DNA of 5,825 nucleotides from an uncultured beta proteobacterium (GTDB lineage: Bacteria > Pseudomonadota > Gammaproteobacteria > Burkholderiales > Burkholderiaceae_C). Below, one piece after another: positions 5,133 to 5,825 of the stretch. The notes below the pieces were generated by a model. It was not told the DNA's origin. It saw only the letters and a program-made list of their open reading frames with translations, and did no database searches. The position numbers and the translations under genes were made by a program. The stretch's first letter is position 1, and every line of letters begins with the position of its first letter. The DNA is taken from the NCBI GenBank assembly GCA_903859265.1, contig CAIOLZ010000128.1, positions 1-5,825 of the forward strand. Reading direction: 5' to 3'.

Positions 5133-5825
5133 TTAGCCAGCGTGTGTGGCGCAAATAAAGAACTCGTGGTTTCCGTCGCCGCCCTCAATCGGCGAATCGA
5201 ACCACGCGGTAACGCGCAATCCCAGACCAGCGCATGCTTCCCGCAAGCGCTGCTCCACGATGGCGTACATGGCGGGGTCTTTGACGATCCCGCCTTTTCC
5301 TACCTGCCCGGGTTGCAGTTCAAACTGGGGCTTGACCAGCGTCAGCAATATGCCTTTGGGCTTGAGCATGGGAACGATGGCCGGGAGCACGAGCGTCTGA
5401 GATATGAACGATAAATCCGCCACGATCAGATCAAACGCAGGAGCGAACTCCGCAGGCAGTCCGGCGGTGCTTTCGCTTACGTCCGGGCCATCTTTATCGT
5501 CCTCGTCCTCAAACTCCCCACCCTCGCCCATGCTGTCCTCAAAAGCAGCGACCAAATCGCTCGCCGACAAGCTGCGCGCATTGACACTTTCGACGCACAA
5601 AACCCGTGGGTCGCTGCGCAAGCTGGGGTGCAATTGGGCACTCCCCACATCCACCCCGACCACCGAGCGAGCACCCTGCTGCAGCAGGCAATCTGTGAAA
5701 CCGCCGGTTGACTGCCCCACATCCAGACAGGCCAGACCCGCTACAGACAAACCAATTGTCTTGAGTGCCGCCTCCAGTTTGAGTCCGCCGCGCGAAACGT
5801 AGCGCGCCTCGGAATCATCCAGCAA
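5133..5825 (-). CDS. tlyA: TlyA-type rRNA 2'-O-methyltransferase (partial, N-terminus outside window)
   Basis: These are the C-terminal 230 codons of a TlyA/FtsJ-like SAM-dependent rRNA methyltransferase; the N-terminal S4 RNA-binding domain and start codon lie beyond the right edge. TlyA of mycobacteria 2'-O-methylates cytidines of 16S and 23S rRNA; substrates of proteobacterial homologues are less certain, and some have been called hemolysins. In visible-residue numbering the interdomain SRGGLKL (11-17) leads into the SAM motif LDVGQSTGGFTD (34-45). The K-D-K-E catalytic tetrad is complete: K16, D137 in VADLSFIS, K165 in LVKPQFE, and E221 in GNHEFF. Spacing between the last three (28 and 56) equals that in M. 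tuberculosis TlyA (K69, D154, K182, E238 as I recall), but the first gap is 121 instead of 85. The excess is an acidic segment at 96-130 (EFEDEDDKDGPDVSES and flanks). The leftmost TTG at the window edge is not a start. metF follows by 50 bp. Confidence 0.92.
   Translation of the reverse strand: MLDDSEARYVSRGGLKLEAALKTIGLSVAGLACLDVGQSTGGFTDCLLQQGARSVVGVDVGSAQLHPSLRSDPRVLCVESVNARSLSASDLVAAFEDSMGEGGEFEDEDDKDGPDVSESTAGLPAEFAPAFDLIVADLSFISQTLVLPAIVPMLKPKGILLTLVKPQFELQPGQVGKGGIVKDPAMYAIVEQRLREACAGLGLRVTAWFDSPIEGGDGNHEFFICATHAG

Noticed and set aside
5436..5540. Frameshift or sequencing error producing the acidic TlyA segment
   Set aside because: The frame stays open, and the motifs on both sides are in the same frame with the expected downstream spacing, so an in-frame insertion is the simpler reading.

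Overview
The window looks like chromosomal housekeeping DNA from a betaproteobacterium. Comamonadaceae-type Burkholderiales (Rhodoferax/Polaromonas-like) is the best guess. This rests on the character of the L13, S9, ErpA and TlyA proteins, on the adjacency rplM-rpsI / DUF6776 / bactofilin / erpA / anmK, and on a tlyA-metF pair. The taxonomic call is inference from remembered protein character, not from a search. I see no insertion sequence, integrase, tRNA, rRNA, CRISPR array or phage gene, and no obviously foreign base composition. The coding density is very high; the longest non-coding stretch is the 259-bp gap between rplM and rlmJ.

Layout: (1) 1-517, plus strand, the C-terminal part of anmK (anhydro-MurNAc kinase, cell-wall recycling), cut by the left edge. 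(2) 533-2101, minus strand, three genes transcribed leftwards: a DUF6776-type membrane/coiled-coil protein, a bactofilin 23 bp after it, then erpA (Fe-S cluster carrier). erpA converges on anmK. (3) 2129-2164, an intrinsic terminator for the ribosomal protein operon. (4) 2193-3052, minus strand, rplM-rpsI (L13-S9), overlapping by ATGA. A perfect TATAAT -10 box lies about 200 bp upstream, so the mRNA has a leader of about 190 nt with several inverted repeats. (5) 3312-4202, plus strand, rlmJ (23S rRNA m6A2030 methyltransferase), divergent from rplM. (6) 4213-5082, minus strand, metF (methylene-THF reductase), convergent with rlmJ. (7) 5133-5825, minus strand, a TlyA-type rRNA 2'-O-methyltransferase, cut by the right edge, with an acidic insertion in its methyltransferase domain.

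Three themes run through the genes. Ribosome synthesis and modification: L13, S9, RlmJ, TlyA. The methyl cycle: MetF makes the methyl donor that finally feeds the SAM used by TlyA and RlmJ. Cell envelope: bactofilin scaffold, membrane coiled-coil partner candidate, anhydro-MurNAc recycling. The most open biology is the DUF6776-bactofilin pair beside a peptidoglycan-recycling gene. The most interesting non-coding signals are the structured rplM leader, and a terminator-like hairpin placed inside the last codons of anmK. I did not find a clearly new multi-gene system; most of the window is ordinary core genome.
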